The notes: generated by a model from the letters alone, not told the origin. DNA of 64,000 nt from Euptelea pleiosperma (GCA_035048495.1 CM068553.1:4023259-4087258), one strand, 5' to 3'; positions 1-12,799 are shown, counted from the first letter of the stretch. Program-made: numbers and translations.

Positions 1-3000
1 GGCTGTTCCTCTTAGTGCAAGAAAAGCATCCGGAGGATCCACTGAAGGCATTGCACCATTTCTGCAGCTGCCGCATTTTAGTGAGGCCATTGTCAAAAAG
101 ATTGCTCGCAAGGTAAGTAGATATCAGCTTTAATATTAGTGCTGCCTTCCAGGAAGGCAATCTTTTCATCTGCATAAAGGCTCAAGTGAATCTGCTATCT
201 GCTAAGTTTGATTGCCCAGAACCTAGAATACCCATAACTCCTTGGACATGGAATGGGTGTGGGTATAGCATAGGATCCATGTCGGATTTGGTTCAGCTAT
301 GCATAGTATCTTGTTTAAAAAACATTTAGATGGTTAAAATAATAAAGATGGGGGATTGATTTTTTTAGAGAACCTTTTACCTCTTCCAGAGAATATTTTT
401 ACATTTGACAGAAATGACCCTCACTTTTGACTTTTGATAAGACAGGTAAGGATAATTTTCTTACTGGAGCATTTTTGTAAAATGTGAAAATGTTCTCTGG
501 AAGAGGTGAAAAGTTTTCTGCGAAAATCAATTCCCTAAGGCTGTGTTTGGATGGGCAGAAAGGGCAGCCTGGGACCATATTTTTCTTGATCCGGATTTTT
601 CCTGTAAAATTCTTGTTTGGAACAATTATTTTTGGCCATCTATTCTAAAAACAAAAGTTCTGCCACTTACCCTACACACACCTATCTCTATCTAACCTTA
701 ATTATATAGGGTTAGGATAAATTGACTCGTGACTCGAAAAATGACCTGCGGTTGTGGGCATGGTTCAAAGTACACGGTAGGTATCGTTCATGGGTGATAC
801 CGAAACGTATCGGAAGTATCGTTCAGTTTCACACGGAACTTCGTGAAACCGAAACGAAATGTTAGTGCAAATTTAAACATAAGATGAAGTATCGTTCGGT
901 TTCGGACGAAACCAGCCGAAACGTGTGTAGTTTCGTCCTATAGTGAAACCGAAACAAAACGAACGAAATGTTAAAGATGGGGGATTGATTTTTTTTAGAG
1001 AACCTTTTACCTCTTCCAGAGAATATTTTTACATTTGACAGAAATGACCCTCACTTTTGACTTTTGATAAGACAGGTAAGGATAATTTTCTTACTGGAGC
1101 ATTTTTGTCAAATGTGAAAATGTTCTCTGGAAGAGCGAAAATCAATTCCCTAAGGCTCTGTTTGGATGGGCAGAAAGGGCAGCCTGGGACTATATTTTTC
1201 CTGATCCGGATTTTTCCTGTAAAATTCTTGTTTGGAACAATTATTTTTGGCCGTCTGTTCTAAACACAAAAGTTCTGCCACTTACCCTACACACACCTCT
1301 CTTTATCTAACCTCATATATATATAGGGTTAGGATAAATTGACTCGTGACTCATAAAATGACCTGCGGTTGTGGGCATGGTTCAAAGTACACGGTAGGTA
1401 TCTTTCATGGGTGATACCGAAACGTATCGGAAGTATCGTTCAGTTTCACACCTTTGTGAAACCGAAACGAAATGTTAGTGCAAATTTAAAAATAAGAAGA
1501 AGTATCGTTCGGTTTTGGACGAAACCAGGCGAAACGTGTGTAGTTCGTCTTATAGTGAAACTGAAACAAAATGAACGAAATGTTTCAGTTTCGGCCGAAA
1601 CTTTGAACCATGGTTATGGGGGCCACACGGCGATGAGTTAAGGGCTGATTTTTTGTGAGCATGATCTCCTCACCATGGAGATCATTCTCACCCAAACACA
1701 GCCCATTCTGACATTCATAGCCTTGTGAAAAGACGGTGATGAGTTAAGGGCTGATTTTTTGTGAGCACGATCTCCTCACCATGGAGATCATCCTCACTAA
1801 AACACAGCCCATTCTGACGTTCATAGCCTTATGAAAAGTGGATTAAAGTTGAGAACTCTAGACTGTGTATTTTCTCCGTTAACTTTGAAGTCCACATTTG
1901 ATAGGGTTAGAAATTTCGTAAGGGTTGAGTTTATGTGAGGAGTTCACTGTGCGTTTTCACCGTTAACTTTTAAGTCCACATTTGATAGGGTTAGAAGTTT
2001 CATAAGGGTTTTGAGTTTTTGTGAGGAGATCATCCTCACCAAAAATCCGCCCTTAACTCAAACTCATGTGGCTCCCATGACCATGTGTCATTTTATGAGT
2101 CAAAAAGCACGAGTCAACCTATCCCAACACACACACACACACATATATATATAGCTCAACACCCTTCCCCCTCTCTATTCCCCCATGGTTGATAAGAACT
2201 AAAATAAATATCAACCAAGAGAACTAATGTCTGGGAAACCAAACAATAGTTTTTAACCCTTTCTATTTTTGCGCTTGCCCCGGAGTTTTGCAGCTTCCTC
2301 GTGTTCAGCTATTGTGTAAACCCCCCAGTCTAGAGCATTTTTACAAATAAGAATCCCCTTGCATGATTTCGTCTTCTTTCTCTATACCGGAAGAAAGCGT
2401 CAGCTAAAAACAATTGATTTTTTTTAACCGTTGGTGAGGTTCATCATCGTCTCAGCATGGAAGAAGGGTAACGGATCCTAGAGCGTATCAACTCATGTCG
2501 TTGATACCTAAGTGTCCATCCCGACCGAAAATATCCGTAGTTAGGAAATCTCCGATCCTTTTGTTTGAAAGGATCATTGTTACGTAGATTCTCAACACGT
2601 CTGCCATGCCATTGTTACATTGATTCTCAGTCCACTTCAGCTGGAATAATTTTTGCTTTTCCAGAACCCTGTGAACAGTTTAGTGGACTTCCTTTCCTAT
2701 TGGCAATCAATAATTAAATTAATTTTTGGGTGGGATATAATTAAAGCCACTTGGTTGAGTGTGAGTGGACACTGAATAGCAGTTGTTTTAGAGCTCATGC
2801 ATTCAGCCATTTTCTCTGTTTTTTGTTGATATTTTTTATTTTAAATATTCACATATTTGCAGAAGGTGCGCACATTCCAAGAACTGCAGGACATGACCCA
2901 AGAGGAGCGTGCTGAGTTGCTGACTCAAGCTGCTGGGTTCTCTACTGCTGAAGTACAAGATGTAGAGGTCGTACTTGAAATGATGCCTTCTATAACAATT

Positions 3001-3696
3001 GAAATTACGTGCGAGACGGAAGGTGAAGAGGGAATACAAGAGGGTGATATTGTTACAATGCATGCTTGGGTCACACTTAAACGTGGGAATGGTCTGATCG
3101 GCGCTCTCCCCCATGCCCCCTACTTCCCATTCCACAAGGAAGAGAACTTTTGGTTGCTGCTCGCAGATTCTGTCTCAAATGATGCATGGATGTCCCAGAA
3201 GGTTAGCTTCATCGATGAGGCTGCAGCTATTACAGCTGCATCAAAGGCGATTCAAGAGGCAAAGGAAGGTTCTGGAGCAAGTGTCAAGGAGATAAGCGCT
3301 GCAGTTAGAGAAGCAGTTGAGAAAGTGAGGAATGGGTCAAGGTTGGTGATGGGCAAGTTCCAGGCCCCTGCAGAGGGTAATTACAATCTTACATCCTACT
3401 GCTTGTGTGACTCGTGGATTGGTTGTGACAAGAAGACGAGCTTGAAGTTTAAGGTTTTGAAACGGAGCCGAGCAGGTACAAGAGGAGGTACCATGGCAGA
3501 AGAGGGTCCTGTGGAGGATGGAATTGAGGAGGAAGAAGAGAATGAAGAAGAGGGATACGACGATTACGAGAGTGAGTACAGTGAAGATGGCGAGGATGGA
3601 CAGGATACAAAGAGAAATGGTGCAGTGGCCAATGGTGTTGTGCATGGAAAAGGCAGCAGTTCAAGTTCTGAAGGTTCAGACTCTGATGAAGAGTGA
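1..3696 (+). CDS. ERDJ2: Translocation protein SEC63 / ERDJ2 homologue, C-terminal part
   Basis: Partial gene whose 5' part lies left of the window. Coding exons are 1-112 (first complete codon at 2) and 2863-3696 (stop TGA 3694-3696), joined in phase 0 across a GTAAGT...GCAG intron. The reading joins ...VKKIARK to KVRTFQELQ. The product carries the end of the Sec63 domain, including [29 protein letters not shown] and a beta-sandwich region, followed by a very acidic tail with runs of E and D and an [13 protein letters not shown] end that suits casein-kinase-2 phosphorylation. In this family the protein is an ER-membrane J-protein that works with the SEC61 translocon and BiP in protein import. 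The N-terminal membrane segments and the J domain are not in the window. The family call is firm; the choice among plant ERDJ2 paralogues is not. Confidence 0.93.
344..1590. repeat. Tandem duplication of about 0.63 kb in the ERDJ2 intron
   Basis: The segment 344-972 is repeated at 973 to about 1590 in the same orientation, beginning AAAGATGGGGGATTGATT in both copies. The copies are nearly identical. The second lacks about 15 bases after GGAAGAG near 1136 and has a few substitutions and short indels. The first copy ends inside a MITE that is complete only in the second copy, so the duplication happened after the MITE inserted. Confidence 0.9.
1376..1612. mobile_element. Small MITE with CATGGTTCAAAG terminal inverted repeats
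   Basis: The 237-bp element starts CATGGTTCAAAG and ends CTTTGAACCATG. It is flanked by GTTGTGGG (1368-1375) and GTTATGGG (1613-1620), an 8-bp target duplication with one mismatch. That size fits the hAT superfamily. The interior is made of many GAAACCGAAACG-type words. A truncated copy lies at 759-972, and a larger degenerate relative at about 19039-19622 sits in an intron of the At3g49140-like gene. Confidence 0.7.
1618..2095. repeat. Degenerate copies of the GGCTGATTTTTGGTGAGGA MITE family
   Basis: Two direct repeats (about 1631-1729 and 1740-1838) share AAGGGCTGATTTTTTGTGAG, a short palindrome around CTCCTCACCATGGAGATC, and AACACAGCCCATTCTGAC. Two further repeats (about 1873-1950 and 1953-2030) share CCGTTAACTTT, AAGTCCACATTTGATAGG and GTTAGAA. 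The same words occur in the complete element at 60361-60737, so these are decayed, tandemly arranged fragments of that family. Confidence 0.6.
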
Positions 3697-5225
3697 AAAC
3701 ACTTTCTAATCGCGGAGAGATGAGTTTTGTCTTTTCGTTTTGATTTGGTGGAAGCATTGGTTTCCACCACAACAATATAGTAATCAGTTTTATGTACTGT
3801 TTTTCGTTTTACATGATGAATAAGATGGGATGTTATGCATCGGTAAGAGTATTCTGAGCCAGCTTCTCTTATTCTTTTTCGTCCTCCCTCGATGAAGAGC
3901 ACATTCTTACCCAAAAGTTGACACGATCAAATGATCTTAGGCTCTTTTTTTTATTTATCTTGGACCGTCTAAAATAGCATGTCAATAAGATGGGTTGTGT
4001 CAGTCATTCGATGGGGCTGAATATTGATCCAGAGCTCTTGATGGAAGCATAAAATGATGGTTGGTACCAACTCTGTTGTACATCTTTTCTTCTTGTACCA
4101 ACATGCTCTTGGCTGCTGCTTTTGTTGTGGATTCCCTTAGCCACATCAATTTCTCCCTTTTGAACACAGCGCTGTAAGCCCCTTGCCACGCCGAAATTAT
4201 AGCCCCTTGACACGGCCAAGCTACCTTTTCTGTGCGCAGTCATGGTCGACTTAGCACTGCTCCACCATTGGGAAAAGGTCATAGGTTTGATGACCAAAAG
4301 GCCAAGGGAGATTGCTGGCCAATGGGAGAGGGAAAATGAGAACCTGACGCTAGACAGTCTCTGAGTCTTCCCTTCCTCTCCCTCACCAATTTCACTTTCT
4401 TCCCCTCTGATAATGCAACACCAACCTCTCTGATCGAACAATGTTGATCAAACGGCCACTGACGTTGTTCGAGCAGTCATCAGAGTCACTTATCCATCTT
4501 TGTCCACTTGACATCCTTGTAAAGTCTTGGACTAGCAATAAAATTCCACCTTTTTTTTCATTCCTTTCTTGTTTTCTGTGATTTTTTGATTTTGACTGAA
4601 ACCTATAACTGGGCGTATGGTAAGATTACGGCAAATAAACAGAAAAATGAAAACTTCCACCAGGCTGATTCTCCATATTAATCTTTCCATATAATCGGTT
4701 ATAGATTTCAATCAAAATAAAAAAATTGCAATTATCACAAGCCAAAGAAAGAAAATTGCCACAAACTTTTGTATGGGTTATAGCCCAAAAGTAGTACCCA
4801 ACTACCAATCAAACTATCCCTCATCCAATGTATGGAGATTTATTCTGACCATTTTTATACTTCTTAGCAGCCCAAGTCTAGCAGTAAATCGATTAGATTG
4901 GCAGTGAAGGATTGCCTGATCAATCTGTTGGCCACATTGCTTGATGAAATAGCATTGATGTTTTCTAAACAATACAAAATATCGATAACTGATATTAACA
5001 TTTAAATGAAGTTCTTTTCACAATGATTCTCATAATGTCACAGAAATGGTGCCACATTTGTTTGTATACAACACTTTTGAACCCTTGCAACTACAGAACA
5101 CCTCACAGCAGCAGATGCAACCGCAACCAACTCAAATCTTAGTAATTAGGAGTACTCATGTCAGTGTGGGCGGATGGGAAGTTGGTGTCAGCTGAAAGTG
5201 ACCCATTGTTGCCTCTCACTTGTTA
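3697..5225. other. Spacer between the convergent ERDJ2 and PPR genes
   Basis: The first part is presumably the ERDJ2 3' UTR. A minus-strand open frame of 145 codons at 4004-4441 matches no family I recognise and has no visible splice or domain support. The rest is AT-rich and without recognisable genes; 5041-5225 is probably the 3' UTR of the PPR gene. Confidence 0.5.
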
Positions 5226-5430
5226 TCAAGAAGAGTTGGTCTCAGCCTCCTTGTCAAATTCAGTTGAACACCGGTTAGCTTCCTCGTCATATTCATTTAA
5301 ATGGTTTTTATCTTCCTCGTCAACTTCGTTTAAATACCCGTTATCATCCTCGTTGGATTCACTTAAACGCTTGTTTGCTTCCTCATCAAATTCATTTAAA
5401 TGCTTGTTAACCTTCTCATCAAATTTATTT
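5226..5430 (-). repeat. Coding minisatellite: six degenerate 33-nt repeats
   Basis: The last PPR exon encodes [55 protein letters not shown] and [11 protein letters not shown] in succession. Each is 11 residues (33 nt), so the frame is kept by copy-number changes. The repeats are acidic and hydrophilic with a leucine at position 1. Confidence 0.85.
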
Positions 5431-8410
5431 AAACGCTTCGATCTAATCCTGACACGCTTTCCTTTGATGTATCGATATTCCCATGTCAGGGGTGGATATT
5501 TCTTCATTAACTTGTCATATTTGTCTAGCATTCCCAACTTCTGAAATACATCTCCAACCATCGATACGATTGAATTGTTTGGTCGGACACCAAGCTCTTC
5601 CATGTCGGCAAATACCTACAAAGCAAATGAGCGAAAAAAAAATGAGAGCCCTTGATGCAGTAAAAATTTGAACCATCCAACCATTGAACTATGAACAGAT
5701 TTAACATGATATGAAACATCTTTACAATGAAATTAGCAATCCCAAGAGCTTAATAATAGCTGGTCTGCTCAAAGTACCAATTGATCAGAAGAAAGCAAGA
5801 ATCTAAGCTTAGCAATATGTACCCAGAAACCAATGATTAGAAGCTCTTAATAGGAAAAAGAATAAAAAGAGAACATACAAAATCTGAAGTACAAAATACT
5901 CTTCCACTTCTTTCATTTTGATTAAACAAGAATAACGAAGGTACAATCCATTATGTGAATCTCCTCTATAATTTAAATTTTTTCAATAGATAAATATATA
6001 TCCGAACACTCCAAGCCCACTATTTTTCCTACATGACAGTAATTGACCACAAAGTCTAGTTCTAACATATGCAGATAAACACTTCAAATCAGCCAATAAA
6101 AACATGTACATCGAAATTTTCTTTTTCCAAAAGCATATCAAAATTGACTAACAATTTATTTGTGAAAGATGTTAAAAGAAGAGATAAAGTCATTTCATGT
6201 ACCATGTGAAAACCAAGTTGCCCCAAAAAAGAAAGGTTACTGATATATTTACCAGAGCCCTCTTGGAAGATGGACATGATTATCTTTCTGACAAGCCCTT
6301 GATAGCTGGCAAAACTATGTTTGAGGGGGAGCAATGGCACTTAAGTTGCATTTATGTTTTTGTTATTCATTTATTCATGACCAGTACTTCAATCTTCTAA
6401 CTGAAATTTTATGAATGTGTGAGTTGGTGGAAGGAATCATATGACCCATAGACAATTTGACAAATTTATTGTCTTCCCTCCTCAACTGGAGAATTTTTGG
6501 AGACAGTTCCTTGACACCTCCCTTTAATTTGTGTGCATCCCCTTCATTGTCATTAGATGGGTAATTGGTCTCAGACTACAAAGCTAGAAAAAGGGTACAG
6601 ATCAGCTCTGTCTAAGCTAGCACAGAATAATCAAGCAGGAGATTTGGTACCTTTCTCTGTTCCAAATTTGGGTAAGAAAGCCTCTTGATCTTAAGAAGAG
6701 GGAAGCCTACTCCTGTGCTGGTGTTTGGAAGATGTTACCCAAGGATCCCTAAAAGAGAGCCCAAAGGGAAACCTTAAGGCAAATATGAAACCTCCCAGGT
6801 GCCATGCAAGTTTTGATTTTTGCACAAATGACAAAACCAAACATATGCCTCCCAGGACTCGTCAAACTCATTGTTCTAACTAAATCAGAGCAATGACTCT
6901 TCAACTGCTTCTGATAGGCACGACATGATGCCAATGAACATCAGAGGATGGAATGCACACTTTTAAAGGTTTATATATATATGCACACTTTTTAAGTTAT
7001 GACCTATTCATCATAGGTGGAGTGACCAGAACTTCCCACTCATAGATCACAATCCAACCCTATGCCAAATTCTATATTTTCAAACTAACAGATCTTGTTA
7101 GCCAGAAACTATATACACTGACGATTCTGCAGGACTTGAGAGTGAATTACAATTTAAGGTTTTTTTTTTCCGATGGCAAGCAAATTAGTCGGTGAGTTTT
7201 GAACCCAGGTCTATGGTATCAACAAGCACAGACCTTTAACAACTTCCCAAGTTGGCACCTTCTAGGTGCATTTATCCTGAAGCTTCACTGACCGTGACAT
7301 GATACATCAATGTGTTCTGTGCACATAAAACCATTCTTTAAGAACCAGCTTTCTTGGGAACAAATATTTTAAGTCTTTAAAGTCCAAACATAGAAGTTCA
7401 TGAACATGAGAGACATGAAACGGTAAGCGTATTTATGTATCTCACCTTTACAGAAGCAAATTATTGCAGATCATGTTATATATCTATAAACAAACTAGAC
7501 AGTTTGATGATAGAGTAATACCTCAAACATCTTCTCATTCATGCCCCTGCTATAGTAAATCGAAATAATTTTGTTAAAGAAAACACGAGGCAAGCCTTCC
7601 AAATTTTCGGAAAATACTTTCGCCCAAAGTTCTTCAGCTTCTTCAAGTCTTCCATCCTGAGCCAAAGCATTCAATAATGTATAATAGCTTCCCATTGTTC
7701 TTCCTTGACCTTTGCTCAGCATCCACTTCGTCACCTACAACCCCAAACACCATTCTTGAATAAGTAAAAAACCTAGTACTAAATAGATAAAAAGAAGGAA
7801 TGATCAGCAATACCTGGATTATTCGCTTCCAATCTTTTTCATCCTCAAGAGTCTTCAAAGCTTTTTTCACTATAATTAAAGGGAACTCCAACTCCCAAGC
7901 AATGAAAGAATCAAGAGCCCCGTAAACTTCCTCCTTTACATTAGACAAACCCTTTATCTACATAAACACGACCCAAAATAAATAGGTTATTATTAAATTA
8001 ATTAACGCGATTTAGTGGGCAACCATCAAATTTATCAAAATGTCAAACTAAGGACTTATAATGTTGGTTATAAGAGCTTACACATTCAACAAGCTTCTGT
8101 GATTTGGAGATAGTGCCAATTTTACTTCTGGATTTCCATACTCGGGGATATCTCGGCCGAGGGCCTCTCGCGCCGCATAACTATGAAATATCATCACCAC
8201 GTCAGGTGAAAATTACCGTGGAACATAAGTTTGAAGTTGAATTTCTCCAAATAGTAATAATCTTAGAAATCGAAACAGGTTTCAGAAAGATAGTGTAGCT
8301 AGCAATTTGTTGAGGTAGCTTACCACGACGACGCCACTTGGCTTCCCGGAAATGTGGATTGATTCTAATCTTCTCGTCACAATTGCCGGAGAATATCTCA
8401 AACTAAGCAT
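5226..8410 (-). CDS. PPR protein, At4g18975/At4g21190 type, with an 11-residue-repeat tail
   Basis: Five coding exons on the minus strand: 8324-8410, 8082-8180, 7814-7957, 7522-7734 and 5226-5615 (stop TGA at 5226-5228), all joined in phase 0 at GT-AG sites, giving 310 residues. The order is a short basic N-terminus ([14 protein letters not shown]), the family-typical stretches [13 protein letters not shown] and [14 protein letters not shown], then two to three degenerate PPR units ([46 protein letters not shown]). The family is small, organellar and conserved; an Arabidopsis member is embryo-essential. The last exon adds six tandem 11-residue acidic repeats ([11 protein letters not shown] type, about residues 243-308) not known to me in this family. 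A 5' UTR intron is likely, with a donor near 8536 and an acceptor TAG just before the ATG. The start was chosen as the first ATG after that acceptor. Confidence 0.85.
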
Positions 8411-9363
8411 CCTAAGAACGTAAAAACATCAAAGATTTAAAGGGTTTTTTGTACATGTGTTGTTTCATAAACAGAAACTAAGAATTATTGAGGAAAAAAA
8501 TGGATTAAAAGCCTCTGTGTAGTGGTGAAGCTTACCGGAAAAACGCGGGAACCAACTGGGTAAGCGTGAAGATATCGCGTCGAGGATGAGAATTGAGGGA
8601 TATCTCTTGCCCTGACCTGAAAGGTTAGAAAAGGAAAATCACTGATGCGGAGAATGCAAGCAAACAACGCGAAAGGGCGTTGCACCGCTGGTAACCCCAA
8701 TAAAAGACCAAAAACTTCACTTGTTACCGGCTGAGAGGAAGGAATTATTGCTGCTGCTTGTCACGGACTTTAGTCTTTGACCCTCGCTAAAATCTGGCTC
8801 AAGTCAGTCACCCCGTGACATGCTGCTGATGACCTAAAGTTGTACCAGGACTATCACCTAGGTGCTTTTGGAGTATTGGTTAGGTTCTTACATTTATAAG
8901 GGTACCGAAAAAAATGCTGAGGCCACTCACAAAAAAATGATCAGAGTGGTCCACCATGAACATTGGCCTTGGAAGTGTGGTTGAATGTTATGACTGAAAA
9001 CTATATACAAGGGCTTAGTTTTCCACTCTAAGATCAGTGTAAAAGCCACCTCAAAGTGGGCTACCGTGGACGTCTACTTTGAAAGCGTGGTAAAATGTTA
9101 TGATCCAAAATTGCTCAAGAGTTTAGCTTTCCACTCCACAATCACCTAAGCGTTTTTGGAGTATTGGTTAGGTTCCTATCATGATGTGGCAGCAACAGCA
9201 TTGTCAGTCACAACGACCGCAAGACGCCGTCGTTGGTGATGGTGGTGAAAATTTGGCCCACTTAGTAGATTTGGACTACAACAACCATCACCACATCCAG
9301 AGTCCACAACCGTTGTTAGGGCATATCAAAGTAGAAGGCAAGGCGGATGAGTAGATCTTTAAT

Positions 9364-9791
9364 GACGGACCACAGTATGAGCCACATGGTATTCTCTTAG
9401 ACACCACTGACCGTATGGATGTTTTGTGCATGCCTAGGTGGACCTACATACAAACAATCAGATTGATTAGTGATCTATGACCTTTTGATCCGAGTATCCC
9501 AGATTATGCTTGAATCTATGAGCCACATGGTATTCTCTTAGAGACCGCTGACTGTATGATGTTTTGTGCATGCCTAGGTGGACCTACATACAAACAATCA
9601 GATTGATTAGTGATCTATAGCCTTTGGATCCAAGTATCCCAGATTATGCTTGAATCTAATGGTTAAAAATAAACCCACGAAAAGGATCACTAATCAGGCT
9701 GATTTTTGGACCTAGGGATGGGCCAAACATCCATTCGATCAGGGTCAGTGGTATTTAAGAGTGTGACATGTGACTCATTTTGTGGTCCGTC
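9364..9791. mobile_element. MITE (GAGCCACGTGGCACACTC family) with an internal tandem duplication
   Basis: The terminal inverted repeats read GACGGACCACAGTATGAGCC at the left and the complement (GACTCATTTTGTGGTCCGTC) at the right. The left half is duplicated head to tail: 9377-9517 and 9518-9658 are about 95% identical by eye. The right half (9660-9791) is the inverted partner. The interior carries the family words CCGTATGGATGTTTTG and AGATTGATTAGTGAT. Confidence 0.75.
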
Positions 9792-10479
9792 GTCCGTCAT
9801 CAACGATTTACTCAAAGTGGAATATCGCTGTGGACCCACGTGATTTAATAGGAGAATATTTAAAAAAAGGTTCGAATATTCTACGAAAAAATCCATCTAT
9901 GATACAGAATTGCGTATCAAATCAAAATGTTACGATTTTTTTAGGACTCTGACCCATGACTGTTTGGTTCATGGACTTGCACAACAAAATCAGGATGATT
10001 GGTGATTTCTAGCTGTTGGATTTCAACACTTTTTCATCATGGACTCTGTGAAAGGCCTATGAGTTTGTTGGATTTGAACAGGCATGTTGGACCTACTTGA
10101 TTCAAGGATGGCCTAGTGTAACACGTCCACACGAGTGAGCCATATATATCTGTTTTAAAACATGGGGTAACTAGTGGTGGAGCCAACCACCATCAACTTT
10201 GAAAAATCTATTTTAAAAAATATTAGACCAGTCAAGGTCAGTCTCGATCCAGTTCTTATAATCTATGTTTGGCAACCATAAGGTCCCAAGTCGCGAGTTT
10301 AATCTTGCAACATGTAAATGTTCTCTGATAGTAATGGTTGAAAATCTCATTTTGTCTTGACTGAGACATCTCATTCCAGTAATGTACCAAGATAATACAT
10401 AGAATAATGCATCATCTCATGCCAAAAACTTAATTTGAAGTACTAAAATTAGTTTAAAACCTTATTTTCAAAGCCATAA

Positions 10480-10622
10480 GGCCTGGAAGGTTGCGGGTTC
10501 AAGTCTCCAGCAGAGTGTATTCCCGTTGAAAGGAGCGTGTTAGTGGATGGTGTGCTCCTGACAACCTATTAGTATATGTAGTTGTTTCACCTTTCCCTAG
10601 TAGGTCAATCTTTTTTTTTTTT
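10480..10622 (+). repeat. SINE-like repeat with a B-box-like motif
   Basis: GTTGCGGGTTCAAGTC resembles a tRNA-type B box. The segment ends with GTAGTTGTTTCACCTTTCCC, AGTAGGTCAATC and a T tract. Nearly the same 3' part occurs at about 23925-23975 (CATAGTTGTTTCGCCTTTCC, AGAGGTCGATC), which supports a dispersed short element. No clear A box or target duplication was found. Confidence 0.45.
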
Positions 10623-11179
10623 TTTGTGGGGGTATATATATAGTTTAATATAAATACTAAATAAATTTGTCACGTAACTAAGAATTAAAAAATGTTTTAA
10701 TCTTATTGATAAAGATAATGGTTTTTCCATTATCTCATTCCATCTCGATCAATACATCTCATTCTATCCGTTTACCAAGAGAATGAGACGGAACGATATT
10801 TTAAACCTTTTCGGTAGTACAGTTTGTGCCTTGTGGGACTACGCCCCATGCGAATATAAATCACCTCATGATTGGTCTTAGGGGTCCACGTAAGAACTGT
10901 GTGCCTACACACATAACGCATATAATTGAACTTTTATAGAGTATGGATGTGACACCAAACTCTACCACAAATGTTGTTGCAAAATCACATAATTTCATTC
11001 CAACCATCTTAAGGGGTCTCTTGAGCAACACTTTGTCTAGGGCTTCATATGTCACATGAATTATTCAGAGTTGTTAGAAATTTAACTGTAAAATTTCTAA
11101 ATTCATTGTTTTTTTTTTCCATGCTAACAAACTAGAATTATCCTAATCTCACTTTCCAAGTACTGTATTTTTGCTAGGG

Positions 11180-11366
11180 TCAAGCTCTCGGGACTAGTCC
11201 TTTTTGACAGGCTCCCGAAACTTGGATTCTCGGGCATGGATTCCAAGAATCCAACAACGGTGATAGAGTTGAGATGGCAGTCACTTTTTGCTAAAGCTCA
11301 CCACTGTTGGATTCCTAGAATCCAAGTCCAGAGACTTGTCAAAAAAGACAAGTCTCTGGAGCCTGT
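11180..11366. repeat. Foldback element
   Basis: Imperfect inverted repeat. The left arm contains GGATTCCAAGAATCCAACAA and the right arm contains its near complement, TTGGATTCCTAGAATCC. The outer parts pair GGGACTAGTCCTTTTTGACA with TGTCAAAAAAGACAAGTCTC. No coding potential was seen. Confidence 0.6.
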
Positions 11367-11510
11367 GCCTTTTGCTGTATGTTGAATTGCTAATTACGCC
11401 TTTAACTCAAAAAGAACTTCTTATTGGATCACCAATTTTTAAATTTGAAGACCCACTGTTGAGTCTCTAAACATACTCTCTCTAACACTATTACAAGGCA
11501 TTCAGGCACC

Positions 11511-11770
11511 ACCTAAAAATGTCACGTGGCACACTGTTAGAGACAACTAATGCCCGTATAGATGTTTGGGCATCTCTAAGTGGACATCCAAATCAAAATT
11601 CAGCTTGATTGGTAATTTACACGATTGAAAATCAACCCATAAAAAAAGACTAAAATCTAACAGTTATAAACCACCAATCTGGATGAGTTCTGATCTGTAG
11701 GTCCACATGGGGATGAGCCAACCATCCATGCAGTCATTAGTCTCTAAGAGTATGCAACGTTGTGTTTTAA
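11511..11770. mobile_element. Diverged MITE, GAGCCACGTGGCACACTC family
   Basis: The left end has GTCACGTGGCACACTGTTAG and CCGTATAGATGTTTGG. The right end has the inverted partners CCAACCATCCATGCAG and TCTCTAAGAGTATGCAACG. The centre holds AATCAACCCAT, as in other copies. A further right-half fragment lies at about 11970-12150. Confidence 0.6.
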
Positions 11771-12354
11771 TGCTGGACGCCTAGAGAAGGTCGTAGACGA
11801 GATTTGAGAGGGTGTATTTATGGAAGGGTCGTGATGTAAGAAAGTAGTCATTGAGGATGTCACACGCCTCCGACGAATGCCAATTCTACTTTATAAAGAA
11901 CTTGAACCTTAGAAGGGTGTTGGTGACACGTCTTGGAGAAGTTAAAAAACACGCCTTCTTTTATAAAAAAAAGGTCAGCCTGATGGGGGATTTCAAACCT
12001 TTGGATCCTTGTACCCCAATAATGCTCATCTTTCTACTATTAAAATCAACCCATGAAAATGACTCCAATCCAATTTGGTTTGTAGGCCAATCAAAGCCAA
12101 ACATCCATAGGAGCACCGTCCTCTAAAAGTGTGCCACGGGGTTCATGTTGTGGGTGGTCATCATGGGAAGTTTTAATGGGGGAGTGGTTTCTCAATTTGT
12201 GGGGTGCAAGTAAATTTTCCCATTTGTTATGCTGACTGTCTTAAGTTGCACCAATTTACAGATTCACCCCTCCATGTCAATCTTCCAAAACTGCCATTTG
12301 GATGGAAACTTGAGAGTAAACCTTCACTCCCACTTGCAAAGCCAATCACACAAC

Positions 12355-12640
12355 ACAATATGAGCCACGTGGCACACTCTTAGAGGACGAGTACCGTATG
12401 GATGTTTGGCCAGTCCGTCGTTGGACCTGTGAACCAAAAATCAGCCTGATTAGTAATTCATACCTTTGGATCTAGTACCCAAATAATGGTCAATAATGCT
12501 TTAAATTCTACGGTTAAAATCAACCCATGCAAATGACTCCAATCCAATGCTTAGAAATCACTAATCAAGCTAATTTTTGGTTTACAAGTCAACGTCCTCT
12601 AAGAGTGTGCCCCGTGGCTCATATTGTGATGTGTGATCGG
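12355..12640. mobile_element. MITE, GAGCCACGTGGCACACTC family
   Basis: The left end is CAATATGAGCCACGTGGCAC followed by ACTCTTAGAGGACG and CCGTATGGATGTTTGGCC. The right end contains TCCTCTAAGAGTGTGCC and GTGGCTCATATTGTG in inverted orientation. The interior TIR word CCAAACATCC seen in other right arms is partly deleted here. Confidence 0.7.
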
Positions 12641-12799
12641 CTTTGCTCACACTCACACGTGTGAGGAAAGGTTTCTCGAAACTTGACTGTTGTATGGTAA
12701 CACAACAGTACATCTTACTGGGTGAAAAGTAACCCAAGTACATGTTAAATGAGTAGAACTTTGCTGACCTTCGCTAGTCAGCAAAGTTGCTGACTGCTC

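Noticed and set aside
2836..3914. Several long frames on both strands over ERDJ2 exon 2
   Set aside because: They overlap a clearly conserved coding exon in other frames and are shadows of it.
4004..4441. 145-codon minus-strand open frame
   Set aside because: No domain or family match I can name, no supporting splice sites, and an S/K-rich composition without conserved blocks. Probably a chance frame or TE-derived.
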